From positions 45,966 through 109,965 of the forward strand of contig CADCET010000003.1 of the NCBI GenBank assembly GCA_902800495.1: 64,000 bases of DNA, written 5' to 3'. The stretch's first letter is position 1. Every line of letters begins with the position of its first letter. Of this stretch, positions 1 to 8,562 are shown one piece after another. The translations under genes were made by a program, and so were the position numbers. The notes under the pieces were generated by a model. The model was not told where the DNA came from, did not search any database, and saw nothing but the letters and a program-made list of their open reading frames with translations. This DNA is from an uncultured Prevotellaceae bacterium. Lineage in GTDB: Bacteria; Bacteroidota; Bacteroidia; Bacteroidales; Bacteroidaceae.

Positions 1-2
1 AC

Positions 3-1307
3 GGCAGCGCCGTGCTCTGGAACGCTGAGGACTACTCGCAGCAGAACCCATTGAAGACCGACGCGACGGGCTTCTACCGCTGGGACGTGCCGCAGGGTAT
101 GTGGCAGGTGAAGTATGAGAAGGAGGGCTACGAGACGGCCTACTCGGAGTGGCTGCCCGTGCCACCGCCACAGCTCGACGTGAACATCGGCATGAAGCAG
201 AGCACACCGCCGACGGTGAATGAGATGCGCGGCTACGAGGAGGGCATCACCATCGAGATGGGCAAATATATGCGCCCGGAGACGATGACGGCGGAGCGCA
301 TCACCGTGACCCGCAACGGCTCGCTGGAGAGCGGCAGCATCGTAGCGCTGAACACGGAGCAGGAGCCACTGGGCGAGGCGACGTATGTGTCGAAGGTACG
401 CTTCGTGCCTGAGACGGCCTTCAACAGCAGCGACGTGGTAGTGGTGACCGTCCACAAGGAGGTGGAGAGCTACTGCGGCGTGCAGATGAAAGCCGACCAT
501 GTGGAGACGGTGAAGATAGAGGCTGAGGTGAAGAGCATCGTGGCAGACGAGACCATCAGCGTGCCCTACCAGGGTGAGCGTGAGCTGCGCGTGGTGGTGC
601 TGCCGAAGGATGCCGCCGCCGGCAAGACGCTCCGCATAAGGAACTCGTCGCAGATGATAGCCACGGTGGATGCTTCGGAGGTGGTGATAGGCCAGGACGG
701 AGCGGCCACGCTGACGGTGGGCGGCAGTCTGCCCGGCGGTGCCGTGCTCAACTTCGCCATCGACGGCTCTGACGTGACGGGGACGACGAAAGTGCAGGTG
801 ATGATGGGTCGCGACATGGTGGCCATGCCTACGACAAACATTGCCAGCGGCGAGACGGTCGGCGACGGCACGATGCTGGCACTCAGCTGCACAACGCCAG
901 GAGCCACCATCTACTACACGCTGGACGGCTCGTGCCCCTGCGACGAGGCGACGCGCATCAAGTATGAGGCGCCCATAGCCATCACAGAGTCTGTCGTGGT
1001 GAAAGCCATTGCCGTGAAGGAAGGCATGGACGACAGCGACGTTGCTACCTTTATCTATATGTTGACGGGTATCCGCAGCAGCAAGCTGGACGGCCAGATA
1101 CAGATGGAATGTCACGACGGGACGCTCACCATCACGGGTGCTAAGGGCGCCAACTGCCAGATATACGACTTGGGCGGCCGCGAGCTGACAAGCCGGAGCA
1201 ACATGGACAGTGAGGCGACGTTCCACTTGAAGGCCGCTGATGCCTGTCTGGTTCATATCAGGCAAAAAGACGGGCAGTCGGCTGTATATAAGATACAGGT
1301 CAGATAA
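3..1307 (+). CDS. Surface/secreted protein, C-terminal part (5' end outside window)
   Basis: The reading frame is open from base 3, so this is the C-terminal part of a larger gene; the first visible alternative start (GTG at 12) is internal. Residues near the beginning (TDATGFYRWDVPQGMWQVKY) look like a carboxypeptidase-regulatory-like beta-sandwich. Ig-like strands follow, then a chitobiase/hexosaminidase C-terminal-type module (PGATIYYTLDGSCP). The protein ends in a short sorting-like tail with YDLGGRELTS. It is probably a large cell-surface protein that handles glycans or adheres to them, but the catalytic part, if any, lies upstream of the window. A hairpin terminator follows at 1368-1396. 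Confidence 0.7.
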   Translation, partial: GSAVLWNAEDYSQQNPLKTDATGFYRWDVPQGMWQVKYEKEGYETAYSEWLPVPPPQLDVNIGMKQSTPPTVNEMRGYEEGITIEMGKYMRPETMTAERITVTRNGSLESGSIVALNTEQEPLGEATYVSKVRFVPETAFNSSDVVVVTVHKEVESYCGVQMKADHVETVKIEAEVKSIVADETISVPYQGERELRVVVLPKDAAAGKTLRIRNSSQMIATVDASEVVIGQDGAATLTVGGSLPGGAVLNFAIDGSDVTGTTKVQVMMGRDMVAMPTTNIASGETVGDGTMLALSCTTPGATIYYTLDGSCPCDEATRIKYEAPIAITESVVVKAIAVKEGMDDSDVATFIYMLTGIRSSKLDGQIQMECHDGTLTITGAKGANCQIYDLGGRELTSRSNMDSEATFHLKAADACLVHIRQKDGQSAVYKIQVR

Positions 1308-1367
1308 GCGATGCTCATCTTGATAGACTTTTTGTAGCGCTACAAGGCCACTTCTCGTGGCTATTTC

Positions 1368-1396
1368 GGCCCCGGTTTCGGATAGGAATCGGGGCC
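1368..1396 (+). terminator. Rho-independent terminator after the surface protein gene
   Basis: The arms GGCCCCG (1368-1374) and CGGGGCC (1390-1396) pair perfectly and are followed by TTATTATTCTTA. It lies 60 bp after the stop codon. The small palindrome TTGTAGCGCTACAA and CCACttctcGTGG lie just upstream (1332-1360). Confidence 0.75.
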
Positions 1397-1475
1397 TTAT
1401 TATTCTTATCACTGCTGCGCAGGTTTCGGCTGTGCCGAGGGAGATGCAGACGAGTCAGTGACTTGAATTCGGCTG

Positions 1476-1483
1476 CAAAGATA
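1476..1483 (-). promoter_or_regulatory. Orphan -7 promoter element pointing left
   Basis: On the minus strand this reads TATCTTTG, a perfect TAnnTTTG element, with CTTG 20 bp upstream (1504-1507). No minus-strand gene follows. A transcript would run through a cluster of small hairpins (1310-1440) and could be a small RNA. Confidence 0.35.
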
Positions 1484-1509
1484 GTGTCTTTCCGCTGTTC
1501 TTGCAAGCG

Positions 1510-2350
1510 TCTGCGGTGCCCTCGCGGAATCCTAAGATCGTAACAGTCTGATATGCAGCGGTATTTAGAAACGAATTCTTGCGTCCCGATGGTAGCAAGA
1601 GCGGCGAAGCCGAGCGGCCATAATTGGCCATAATTTCATTCACGAATTTTATTAATTGAGAGGAATCAGTGTTTGACTTGGAGAAGAGTCCGTAAAGTCC
1701 GATGCAGATTAAAAGTGCTACGTGTGCGCACGTATACATGCAGGACTGGAGTTTGGTGACACCTCTAACACCTACCCCTGATTATCAGCAAGTTAGCAAC
1801 AAGTCTACCCGCACCAATGGTCGCACCAGCGGTCGCACCAGATGTCGCACCAACCTTTTCCGCCAATGTAGGTCAAACGCATTATGAAGGAATTGTTTTA
1901 TGAAACGAATTTGAATAATTGAAATAATTTAATCCACAAATTTTTATAATAATTATTCGCAAACAAAGCGCATACCAAGTCTTCAAATCCCCCAAATTAT
2001 AATTATTCAAATTTATGGGCAAAATTATAATAATTATTCAAATTCGTTTCTTTAATATTGTGTTTGGCGTTTCCGAAAATGTTTCACGGCAAAGACCGGA
2101 AACGTACAAGCCGCTCACAAAAATTTCACGGCCTCTCGTAAAAAAATATAAGCCTCTCGTAAATGTTTCACGGTTGGGCGCTACTGCCAGGTGTCACCTC
2201 TGGTGCGACCATTGGTGCTACCAACCTATAGAAAAACGATACTGAAAATCAACCGGTTAAGCGCCAGGTGTAAGAGGTGTCACCTATTGTTTCTATACAA
2301 GGTTAAGGTGGGTAATGATTCAACCGTTTATTCAGAAAGAAATATGAAAA
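1510..2350. other. Gene-free region with nested inverted repeats
   Basis: No intact gene is visible. Three inverted-repeat pairs are nested as A-B-C/C'-B'-A': 1755-1773 with 2266-2284 (one mismatch), 1810-1828 with 2201-2219 (one mismatch) and 1902-1920 with 2032-2050 (perfect). A 12-bp tandem repeat starting CGCACCA (four copies, 1810-1857) lies in the left half. AT-rich copies of TATAATTATTC lie near the centre (1947-2040). Short direct repeats containing CCTCTCGTAAA lie at 2130-2165. The interval 1510-1700 shows nothing further that I recognise. Confidence 0.6.
1755..2284. repeat. Long interrupted palindrome built from three nested inverted repeats
   Basis: The outer arm is GGTGACACCTCTAACACCT and its partner AGGTGTAAGAGGTGTCACC. 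The middle arm is CGCACCAATGGTCGCACCA and its partner TGGTGCGACCATTGGTGCT. The inner arm is 19 bp, 1902-1920 against 2032-2050. All three pairs have the same nested order, so the whole 530 bp could fold back on itself. Function is unknown; a decayed mobile element or a structured RNA are both possible. Confidence 0.6.
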
Positions 2351-2352
2351 AC

Positions 2353-2376
2353 AAAAGCCACCAGCAGGTGGCTTTT
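2353..2376. terminator. Perfect hairpin, bidirectional terminator type
   Basis: AAAAGCCACC, loop AGCA, then GGTGGCTTTT form a 10-bp perfect stem with A/T tails on both sides. Confidence 0.6.
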
Positions 2377-2389
2377 AAAACGGAGCAGG

Positions 2390-2518
2390 GTCGATAAAGG
2401 CGAATTTACCACCGAGCAGATTGTCGCCCATTTCGGCTTCAACGCCACCACCGCCAAGCGCTATCTTCGCCAACTCACTGAGTTCGGTTAGTTTACTTAC
2501 GGCAAAGGTCGGGGCTAA
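2390..2518 (+). pseudogene. Remnant of a winged-helix C-terminus (AlbA_2/Schlafen-type ATP-binding protein)
   Basis: The frame reads VDKGEFTTEQIVAHFGFNAT and continues TAKRYLRQLTEFG, then an in-frame TAG (2489-2491), then FTYGKGRG and TAA (2516-2518). This looks like the C-terminal winged helix of DNA-binding, Schlafen-type ATP-binding proteins, in which the recognition helix is followed by a beta hairpin ending in GKGRG. There is no start codon and no upstream catalytic part, so it is a broken 3' fragment. Assignment is by pattern only. Confidence 0.4.
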
Positions 2519-2535
2519 AAAAAGCGGGGCAAAGG

Positions 2536-2567
2536 TTTGGCACTTTCGAGGGTTTTTGTTACCTTTG
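2536..2567 (+). promoter_or_regulatory. Promoter of the polysaccharide locus, left end
   Basis: TTTG (2536-2539), 20 bp, then TACCTTTG (2560-2567): a full match to the Bacteroidetes -33/-7 consensus, 22 bp before the ATG at 2590. Confidence 0.75.
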
Positions 2568-2589
2568 CAAAAGAAAAAAAGAGAGACGT

Positions 2590-3429
2590 ATGAGAATCAT
2601 CTGCGATGCACCAGGACAGACATGTAACCGGCTGTGGACTTACGTGGCGTCGGTGGCGCGATGCGTTGCCGAGCGGCGCCGTATGATGATCATCTTCTTC
2701 GACTGGACCATCGAGGACTTTCCCCAGCTGCTCCATTGCCCGTTCGTCTACTTCCCGCTGTGGCAGAAGTGGTACTTGGAGCGGGGCAACGGGTGGAACA
2801 ACTACAAGGGTCTGACGTGGAAGGTGACGCACAACAAGACGTGGGATAAGATATTCAAGTTCCTGGGCTGCACGAAGGGTTGGCAGACGCGCTCCGACAC
2901 GCGCTACCTGCAACAGACGCTGCCCGAACTGCAACGCATTTTCCGCCCGAAGGACGACATCATGGCGAAGGCCGAGGAGATGGTGGCCGAATTGCGGCAG
3001 GAGGCTGACTTAGTGGTGGGCGTCCACATCCGCCGTGGCGACTATGCGACGTGGCACGACGGACGGTTCTTCTATGAGTTAGAGGACTACCGGCAGTTCA
3101 TGCTGCGCGTGCAGGCGCTCTACGCTGGCCGCCACGTCAGCTTCTTCATCAGCTCGAACGAGGCCTTCGAGCCCGACGACGTCTTTGAGGGCTGCCGCTG
3201 CCGCCGCTTCGGGCGCGAGCCGTCGGGGGCCATTCTCGACCTCTACACCCTCTCCGTCTGCGACCTCATCATCGGCCCCTTCAGCAGCTACTCGCGCTGG
3301 GCGTCGTTCATCGGGCACGTGCCCCTCTGTTTCTTGGAGTCGAAGGACCAACAGTTCGACGCGTCGAGCTTCTCGCCGATTGTCGACTTCTTCCACTTCG
3401 AGAACGGGCGCGAAATCTACGACTGGTAA
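2590..3429 (+). CDS. GT11-like glycosyltransferase (alpha-1,2-fucosyltransferase type)
   Basis: This 279-residue protein probably transfers a sugar, perhaps fucose, from a nucleotide donor to a surface glycan. The diagnostic motif is VGVHIRRGDY near residue 140, the HxRRxD donor-binding motif of GT11 and related fucosyltransferases. The N-terminus (MRIICDAPGQTCNRLWTYVA) sits where GT11 enzymes have their GGLGNQ loop but diverges from it, so the exact sugar is uncertain. It is the first gene after a strong promoter and is followed after 4 bp by a GT4 gene, so the two are co-transcribed. Confidence 0.6.
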   Translation: MRIICDAPGQTCNRLWTYVASVARCVAERRRMMIIFFDWTIEDFPQLLHCPFVYFPLWQKWYLERGNGWNNYKGLTWKVTHNKTWDKIFKFLGCTKGWQTRSDTRYLQQTLPELQRIFRPKDDIMAKAEEMVAELRQEADLVVGVHIRRGDYATWHDGRFFYELEDYRQFMLRVQALYAGRHVSFFISSNEAFEPDDVFEGCRCRRFGREPSGAILDLYTLSVCDLIIGPFSSYSRWASFIGHVPLCFLESKDQQFDASSFSPIVDFFHFENGREIYDW

Positions 3430-3433
3430 GCCT

Positions 3434-4618
3434 ATGAAGATAGCCATCCTGACATCGGGCGTGCTGCCCGTCCCCGCCGTACAGGGGGGAGCCGTTGAGA
3501 CGTTGGTAGACCTCTACCTCGACTACAACGACCGCCACCACCTGCACGACATCACCGTCTACAGCCTGCGCCATCCCGGCACCAGCCGTCACCCAGCCCT
3601 CGCGTCGGCCGTTAACCACTACCGCTACATCGACACCACGAGCCAGGTGGCACGACTGCGCAAATACTACTACATGAAGCGCCACCCCGGCGGCTACTAC
3701 CACTACTCGGTAGAGTACTTCCTCGGGCGCGTCATCCGCCAGCTGCGCCGACACTCGTACGACCTCATCATCGTCGAGAACCGCCCCGGCTACGTGCTGC
3801 GGCTGCGCGACAGCCTCGACGCCCTCTTCGTGCTCCACCTGCATAACGACTTCCTGAACGCCGACAGCCGCGAGGCCAAGGCCGTCGCCTCAGGCTTCGA
3901 CGCCGTGGTGAGCGTGTCGGACTTCATCACCCGCCGCGTGCGCACCATCGCCCCCGACACCACCCGCTGCCTGACCGTCAGCAACGCCATCGACACCCGC
4001 CGATTCACCGACGCCCGCCCCATCAGCCGCGCCAGCATAGGTCTCGCCGACGATGATTTCCTCATCGTCTACAGCGGACGTCTGACGCGCGAGAAAGGCA
4101 TCCTCGAACTGGTGCAGGCCGTCAGCCGCCTCAGCACGGTCATCCCCCGGCTGCGGCTGCTCGTCATCGGCGCTACGGCCTACGGCCACGACCAGCACCC
4201 CACCCCATTCATCGAAGAGCTGCGGCAGGCGGCAGAGCCCGTCAAGGAGCGCATCACCTTCACCGGCTTCATCGACTACCGCGAGGTGCCGTCGTACCTG
4301 AAGACGGGCGACGTGGCCGTCGTGCCGTCGATGTGGGACGAGCCCTTCGGGCTGACCGTCTTAGAGGCAATGGCCGCCGGACTGCCCCTCATAGCCACGC
4401 GTAGCGGCGGCATACCCGAAATCTGCGAGGGCATCGCCACGATGGTCGACCGCGAAAATATTGTTGAAAACCTGGCCTCAGCCATTGCCGACCTCTATGC
4501 CGACCCAGAGCGGCGCCACACGATGGGCACCCGTCTGCAAGAACACGCCCGACAGTTTGACAAAGACACCTACGCCCGGAACTTCTTCGACGCCCTACGC
4601 CTGCTTGACGCCAAATAG
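3434..4618 (+). CDS. GT4 family glycosyltransferase
   Basis: A 394-residue retaining GT-B fold transferase. The N-terminal domain starts MKIAILTSGVLPVPAVQGGA with a glycine-rich loop. The C-terminal domain has VYSGRLTREKGI and the E-x7-E signature EPFGLTVLE followed by AMAAGLPLIA. The start at 3434 is chosen because the family N-terminus begins there; the frame is open further upstream only as an overlap with the preceding gene. The end overlaps the convergent acyltransferase gene by 24 bp. It acts in the cytoplasm on a lipid-linked oligosaccharide; the sugar is unknown. Confidence 0.85.
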   Translation: MKIAILTSGVLPVPAVQGGAVETLVDLYLDYNDRHHLHDITVYSLRHPGTSRHPALASAVNHYRYIDTTSQVARLRKYYYMKRHPGGYYHYSVEYFLGRVIRQLRRHSYDLIIVENRPGYVLRLRDSLDALFVLHLHNDFLNADSREAKAVASGFDAVVSVSDFITRRVRTIAPDTTRCLTVSNAIDTRRFTDARPISRASIGLADDDFLIVYSGRLTREKGILELVQAVSRLSTVIPRLRLLVIGATAYGHDQHPTPFIEELRQAAEPVKERITFTGFIDYREVPSYLKTGDVAVVPSMWDEPFGLTVLEAMAAGLPLIATRSGGIPEICEGIATMVDRENIVENLASAIADLYADPERRHTMGTRLQEHARQFDKDTYARNFFDALRLLDAK

Positions 4619-5593
4619 ATAGCGCGCCAAGAACGGACTGAGCCGCAGCACGTAGCTGGCCGCCAGGCTGAGCAACAGCACCACCAACGCCACAGTCATC
4701 ACCACCCCGAACTCCAACAACTGACTATTGTAGGCCAGCAGCCTGCCGGCATCGTCCATGAGCCATCGTGGCAGGAAGAAGTAGTGCAGCAGATAGACAT
4801 CCAACGTGCGCCGACCCACATACTGCAACGGGCGCGACACGTGCCACCGCTCCATCCAGCCGCTACTGAGCCTGAAAACCGTAAACACCATCGCCACGCC
4901 TAACAAGCCGCCGCCCGTGAAGCGCAGATACTCCAGCCAAGGACGGTCAGGATGAGCCGTCAGAGCTACGGCGAAGAATCCCAACGTGACGCCCGCCACC
5001 ACCTCGGGGCGACTGGTCAGACGGACGAACGTCTCGAAATGGCGACGCACGAACGTGCCAACGTAGAAGAAGAGGTAGTAGCGCCAGAGCGACACACTCA
5101 GCAGACCCGCCACGTCGAGCAGCAGCCCATGCTCGCCACTCAGCCGCCACGCGTGCTGACAGCCGCCAAACCAGAAGCCGCCCACCGAGACCACCAGCGC
5201 CAGCAGCCACCCGTAGCGGGGCAGACAGCGGACGGCTAACATGTTGATGACGAAAAACTCGAAGAGTACGAACGTGAACCAGTAGCCACCCTTCAGCGCC
5301 CCCAACTGGTGGAAGAACTCGGGCGGCGGTGCCAACAGCAGCAGGAAGATGAACGTCGGCACGATCTGAACCATGAACTTATGACGGACATTGGGCAGGA
5401 AGGGTCTGCGGCTGACAGGCTCGAACAGCCAGCCGCTGATGAAAAAGAAACAAGGCAGACGGAAAAGGAAGAAAACGGCGTTAAAACCCATCGTCGAGTC
5501 GCCCAAACAGAAGTGGCAGACGTGGGAGTAGACGACGAGAATCATGGTGAATCCCCGCATCGCGTCGATATACGATATACGCTTCGTTTCCAT
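4595..5593 (-). CDS. Acyltransferase-3 family membrane protein
   Basis: This 332-residue integral membrane protein begins METKRISYIDAMRGFTMILV, the usual OafA/NolL-type start with a cytoplasmic basic segment and D-x-x-R-G-F. About ten hydrophobic segments follow, and the early H in VVYSHVCHF corresponds to the conserved catalytic-region histidine. It probably O-acetylates the polysaccharide at the inner membrane. It lies 13 bp downstream of another acyltransferase gene and forms an operon with it and an SGNH esterase (7443 to 4595). A stretch rich in W and F (VSVGGFWFGGCQHAWRL) lies mid-protein. Confidence 0.85.
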   Translation of the reverse strand: METKRISYIDAMRGFTMILVVYSHVCHFCLGDSTMGFNAVFFLFRLPCFFFISGWLFEPVSRRPFLPNVRHKFMVQIVPTFIFLLLLAPPPEFFHQLGALKGGYWFTFVLFEFFVINMLAVRCLPRYGWLLALVVSVGGFWFGGCQHAWRLSGEHGLLLDVAGLLSVSLWRYYLFFYVGTFVRRHFETFVRLTSRPEVVAGVTLGFFAVALTAHPDRPWLEYLRFTGGGLLGVAMVFTVFRLSSGWMERWHVSRPLQYVGRRTLDVYLLHYFFLPRWLMDDAGRLLAYNSQLLEFGVVMTVALVVLLLSLAASYVLRLSPFLARYLFGVKQA

Positions 5594-5606
5594 TCAACCG
5601 AACTGT

Positions 5607-6554
5607 CTATTTACGACGCACTCCAAAGAGGAACATGGCCAACCAACTGCTCTTCATCAACAGCTTTGATATGCATATCGTCACAAAGATAATAGCAGAA
5701 GCTACCGCAACGTAATAAGGGAACTCAAGCCACCGGTTCTCTACCACGGGGAGCACCGTCAACAACGGGAATACCAGGAAGAAATGAAGCATATACACCT
5801 GCAAAGAGTTGACACCTACGGTCGCAAAAACGCTCTTCAAAGGCTTGAAACTGGTAGAGAATACCGACAACAAGAAGAGCAGGCTAAACAGATTGCAAAC
5901 CATGTTGAGACCGACCTTCCACAGGCTATTCTGGAAATAGAAGAAAACAAGGAGATAGAGAAACAGATACAGAGGTGCATACTTCAACTGCAAGAACCGA
6001 TCGAGCCTGTAAGAGTAATAGCCCATCATGAAGAAAGGATAGAAGTGCCAGTACAACTTCACGCACAACAGATGATTGACCAGCCCGTCCTTTGGAATCA
6101 TGACAAAGGCGAGCGAGGCTATGGCATATACAGCCGTATTGACGTAGATAGACTTGATTTTGAACTGCGTGGAGCACTTCTTGACGAACGACAGGGTCAC
6201 CATCAGTTCGAAAAGCACCAGCATGAACCAATAGCCATTCTTATGCTCCTTCAGCCAGAACTGCGACCAGTAAGAAGAGTCCCACAGTCCCCAGATGACG
6301 TAGAAAGACAGCAGCGGGAACAGCAGTCGTATCACCTTTGTCCATATCAGCTTACGGAAGCCATAGCGGTCGACAGAGACATGGGCCAGGAGTCCGCTGA
6401 TATACATAAAGACGGGCAGCTCAATGGTATCGCAAACATTGAACGCCAGCGAACCTTCAGAGCGGTTGGAATAGAAATACAGATGTCCGAACACGATGAA
6501 AAGCATCGCGAAGCCTCGCAGGTAATCGTAGGTAATGTTTCTCTTCTTTTCCAT
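5607..6554 (-). CDS. Acyltransferase-3 family membrane protein
   Basis: The start is set at 6554, where MEKKRNITYDYLRGFAMLFI begins the family's conserved N-terminus; a longer frame to 6638 would overlap the upstream gene heavily. The protein has 315 residues, multiple membrane segments, and the FGHLYFYS histidine after the first segment. It is likely an O-acyltransferase for surface glycan. It is related in layout to the next gene (4595-5593), so the locus carries a tandem pair that may modify different positions. It is translated from the same message as the SGNH hydrolase, whose stop lies 7 bp upstream. Confidence 0.85.
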   Translation of the reverse strand: MEKKRNITYDYLRGFAMLFIVFGHLYFYSNRSEGSLAFNVCDTIELPVFMYISGLLAHVSVDRYGFRKLIWTKVIRLLFPLLSFYVIWGLWDSSYWSQFWLKEHKNGYWFMLVLFELMVTLSFVKKCSTQFKIKSIYVNTAVYAIASLAFVMIPKDGLVNHLLCVKLYWHFYPFFMMGYYSYRLDRFLQLKYAPLYLFLYLLVFFYFQNSLWKVGLNMVCNLFSLLFLLSVFSTSFKPLKSVFATVGVNSLQVYMLHFFLVFPLLTVLPVVENRWLEFPYYVAVASAIIFVTICISKLLMKSSWLAMFLFGVRRK

Positions 6555-6561
6555 ATATGTT

Positions 6562-7443
6562 TTATTTCTTTTTGTTTCGTTTCTGAGCGTCCTTGACGAC
6601 GTCGTATGCCATACACGAATCCAGAACATGGTAGCCATCCAGATTCAGATGCAGGCGGTCGTCGAGATACAATTCAGGATGGGCCTCTATACCGCCCGAA
6701 TTCCAAGCAGACATCGGGATGAAGAGGACTTTCTCGTCCAAGCCTGTTTCCTTGAGCATTCGCCTCATCGCGTCCCGGTAAACCTGAGAACTGCTATCGT
6801 CAATTTGAGTGCAAAGGGTTATCACGTCGTACATCCATTGCCTATAGAACTTGCGACTGCCATTGTAATACTCGAAGTCGACGCTTGGTATCTCCAGCAC
6901 GACGGGCCTGATATCGTTTTCAATCAGCAGGTTAAGCATCAGGCGATAGTTGCCTGTGTAAAAGTCAGCCGATCTGTATATACGCATATCATTAATTCCC
7001 GCCATGATGATGCAATAATCCGGATGCTGCTCTATCAACGGCTGCAAGCAACGGTCAATATCCCAGGTGTGTTCTTCCGTATGGTCGTAGAACATCTCAT
7101 AATAGATTTCCTTGGTAATCTTACCGCTATGGCCGCGCGAGAAGCATTTTACCGGACGGGAAGTGAGCCTTCGGGCATAACGGCAGAAAATGGTGTCGCA
7201 CTCCAGCGAGGCATGATATTCCGCCCAGCTGTCGCCGACGACCGCCACCCGCAACGTGTCGTCATTAGGGCGAGGGCCAATATGGTAGTACGGCAGTTCC
7301 TCGGCAACCCTGAACTCCCTATCGATAACAAAAAAAACAAGGAAACCAGCAGACAGGCACACAGCCAACAAGACCAATGACCACCACAGCCATTTCAGTC
7401 TTCTCAACCTGACCAAGAACCCATATACCGTATAACGCTTCAT
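6562..7443 (-). CDS. SGNH/GDSL hydrolase with N-terminal membrane anchor
   Basis: The protein has 293 residues. One hydrophobic segment (residues 17-40, WLWWSLVLLAVCLSAGFLVF) anchors it, with the hydrolase domain outside. The catalytic blocks are visible: GDSW (block I serine), the glycine in SRGHSGK, AGINDM (block III asparagine) and DDRLHLN (block V Asp/His). Such enzymes remove or transfer acetyl groups on polysaccharide. It is the first gene of a three-gene operon with two acyltransferases, which suggests an acetylation/deacetylation module. A -7 element (TATTTTTG on the minus strand, 7477-7484) lies upstream. Confidence 0.85.
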   Translation of the reverse strand: MKRYTVYGFLVRLRRLKWLWWSLVLLAVCLSAGFLVFFVIDREFRVAEELPYYHIGPRPNDDTLRVAVVGDSWAEYHASLECDTIFCRYARRLTSRPVKCFSRGHSGKITKEIYYEMFYDHTEEHTWDIDRCLQPLIEQHPDYCIIMAGINDMRIYRSADFYTGNYRLMLNLLIENDIRPVVLEIPSVDFEYYNGSRKFYRQWMYDVITLCTQIDDSSSQVYRDAMRRMLKETGLDEKVLFIPMSAWNSGGIEAHPELYLDDRLHLNLDGYHVLDSCMAYDVVKDAQKRNKKK

Positions 7444-7476
7444 TCTCTCTTAATGTCATCAAGCCACTTGAATCTG

Positions 7477-7506
7477 CAAAAATATATAAAAAAAACGACA
7501 CTCAAG
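7477..7506 (-). promoter_or_regulatory. Promoter of SGNH/acyltransferase operon
   Basis: On the minus strand: CTTG (7503-7506), 18 bp, TATTTTTG (7477-7484). It is divergent from the promoter of the gene at 7540. Confidence 0.5.
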
Positions 7507-7527
7507 GCAATTCTGACAAAAATATCG

Positions 7528-7535
7528 TATTTTTG
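7528..7535 (+). promoter_or_regulatory. -7 element directly before the ATG of the 7540 gene
   Basis: TATTTTTG ends 4 bp before the ATG at 7540. The transcription start would fall at or near the A of the start codon, implying a leaderless message. Confidence 0.5.
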
Positions 7536-7539
7536 CAGT

Positions 7540-8562
7540 ATGAAAGCGCGCATCAACTGGATTGACTGGGCCAAGGCCTGGGCGGCGACGACGGTTGTCT
7601 TCTGTCATCTGCCGCAGTCGCCGGAGTCGTTCTACTTCCGGTATCTGCAGGCCGTCATCATCTCCATCTTCTTCTTCATCTCGGGCTATCTGAAGCGCGA
7701 CAGGGGCAGTGACCGGGCAAACTGGCAGAAGTACTGGTCAAGTCTCGTCGTGCCCTATTTATTATTTAACGCGCTCATCTATCCCTACTGGCTGCTGAAG
7801 TTCTACGTGGCCCACGGCACCTTGCCCGGCATAGCCGAAGCCCTGCGCCCCGTCGTGGGCACCCTCCTGCTGCAGCATAGCGGCAGCTTTGCCGAGCCGT
7901 TAGACGGGCCTCTGTGGTATCTGCCCGCCATCCTCATGATGCACGTCGCCATCGACCTGTGTCGCAAGACCCGTCATCAGCACCTCATCATGATTGTGCT
8001 GTGCGTCGTGTCGTTCGTACTCTATGCAGCCAACAAGTATTGGTACTTCGCCCCCGACCTGACGCCGATGGGCGTGATGCGCAATCTACCTTATTATTAT
8101 ATAGGCTACGTGATGGGGCAGCAGCGCACGCTTCTCAACACCCGACGGTGCCGGGATGCGGCGGTCAGCCTGACGTGTCTCGCGGCGAGCGTCACCCTCT
8201 TTGCCTGGCATCTGCAGGCGTTCTATGCCGGCGAACACCTGCTCCACATCGTGCTCTTCTACCCCGTCAACATCGGGTTCTTCCTCGGCGTCGTCTACGG
8301 CTGCAAGGTGCTGGGCAGCTGTCCGCGAACGGTCGTCACGCTCTCTGAGGGTACGCTTATCGTCATCGGCCTGCATATCGTCGTCATCAGCTTTGTCAAC
8401 GCCGCCGCCGAACACTTGTTCGGCCTCCACACCACCATCTGTTACGCGTGGTACGAAGCCGCCGTCATAGCCCTCGCCATCGTCGCCCTGCTCTACCCGC
8501 TCATTCCGTGGGCGAAGCGCCACTTCCCAACACTTTTAGGCAAGCGTCAGCCTACGCCTTGA
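7540..8562 (+). CDS. Acyltransferase family membrane protein (fucose 4-O-acetylase-like)
   Basis: The start ATG at 7540 gives MKARINWIDWAKAWAATTVV, the W-I-D-x-A-K-x start of this sub-family; upstream in-frame codons precede the -7 box and cannot be transcribed. The protein has 340 residues with about ten membrane segments, conserved histidine in VFCHLPQSP, and FFFISGYLKRD at the second segment. It probably transfers acetyl to an exported sugar. It has its own promoter, divergent from the SGNH operon, and its end overlaps the convergent epimerase gene by 11 bp. Confidence 0.85.
   Translation: MKARINWIDWAKAWAATTVVFCHLPQSPESFYFRYLQAVIISIFFFISGYLKRDRGSDRANWQKYWSSLVVPYLLFNALIYPYWLLKFYVAHGTLPGIAEALRPVVGTLLLQHSGSFAEPLDGPLWYLPAILMMHVAIDLCRKTRHQHLIMIVLCVVSFVLYAANKYWYFAPDLTPMGVMRNLPYYYIGYVMGQQRTLLNTRRCRDAAVSLTCLAASVTLFAWHLQAFYAGEHLLHIVLFYPVNIGFFLGVVYGCKVLGSCPRTVVTLSEGTLIVIGLHIVVISFVNAAAEHLFGLHTTICYAWYEAAVIALAIVALLYPLIPWAKRHFPTLLGKRQPTP

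Noticed and set aside
1702-1887. Frame with TNGRTSGRTRCRTN repeats
   Set aside because: The repeats follow from the 12-bp tandem array in the nested palindrome; no other coding sign.
3185-3433. N-terminal extension of the GT4 gene
   Set aside because: It overlaps the GT11-like gene in another frame and is Ser/Arg/Thr-rich nonsense; the family start is at 3434.
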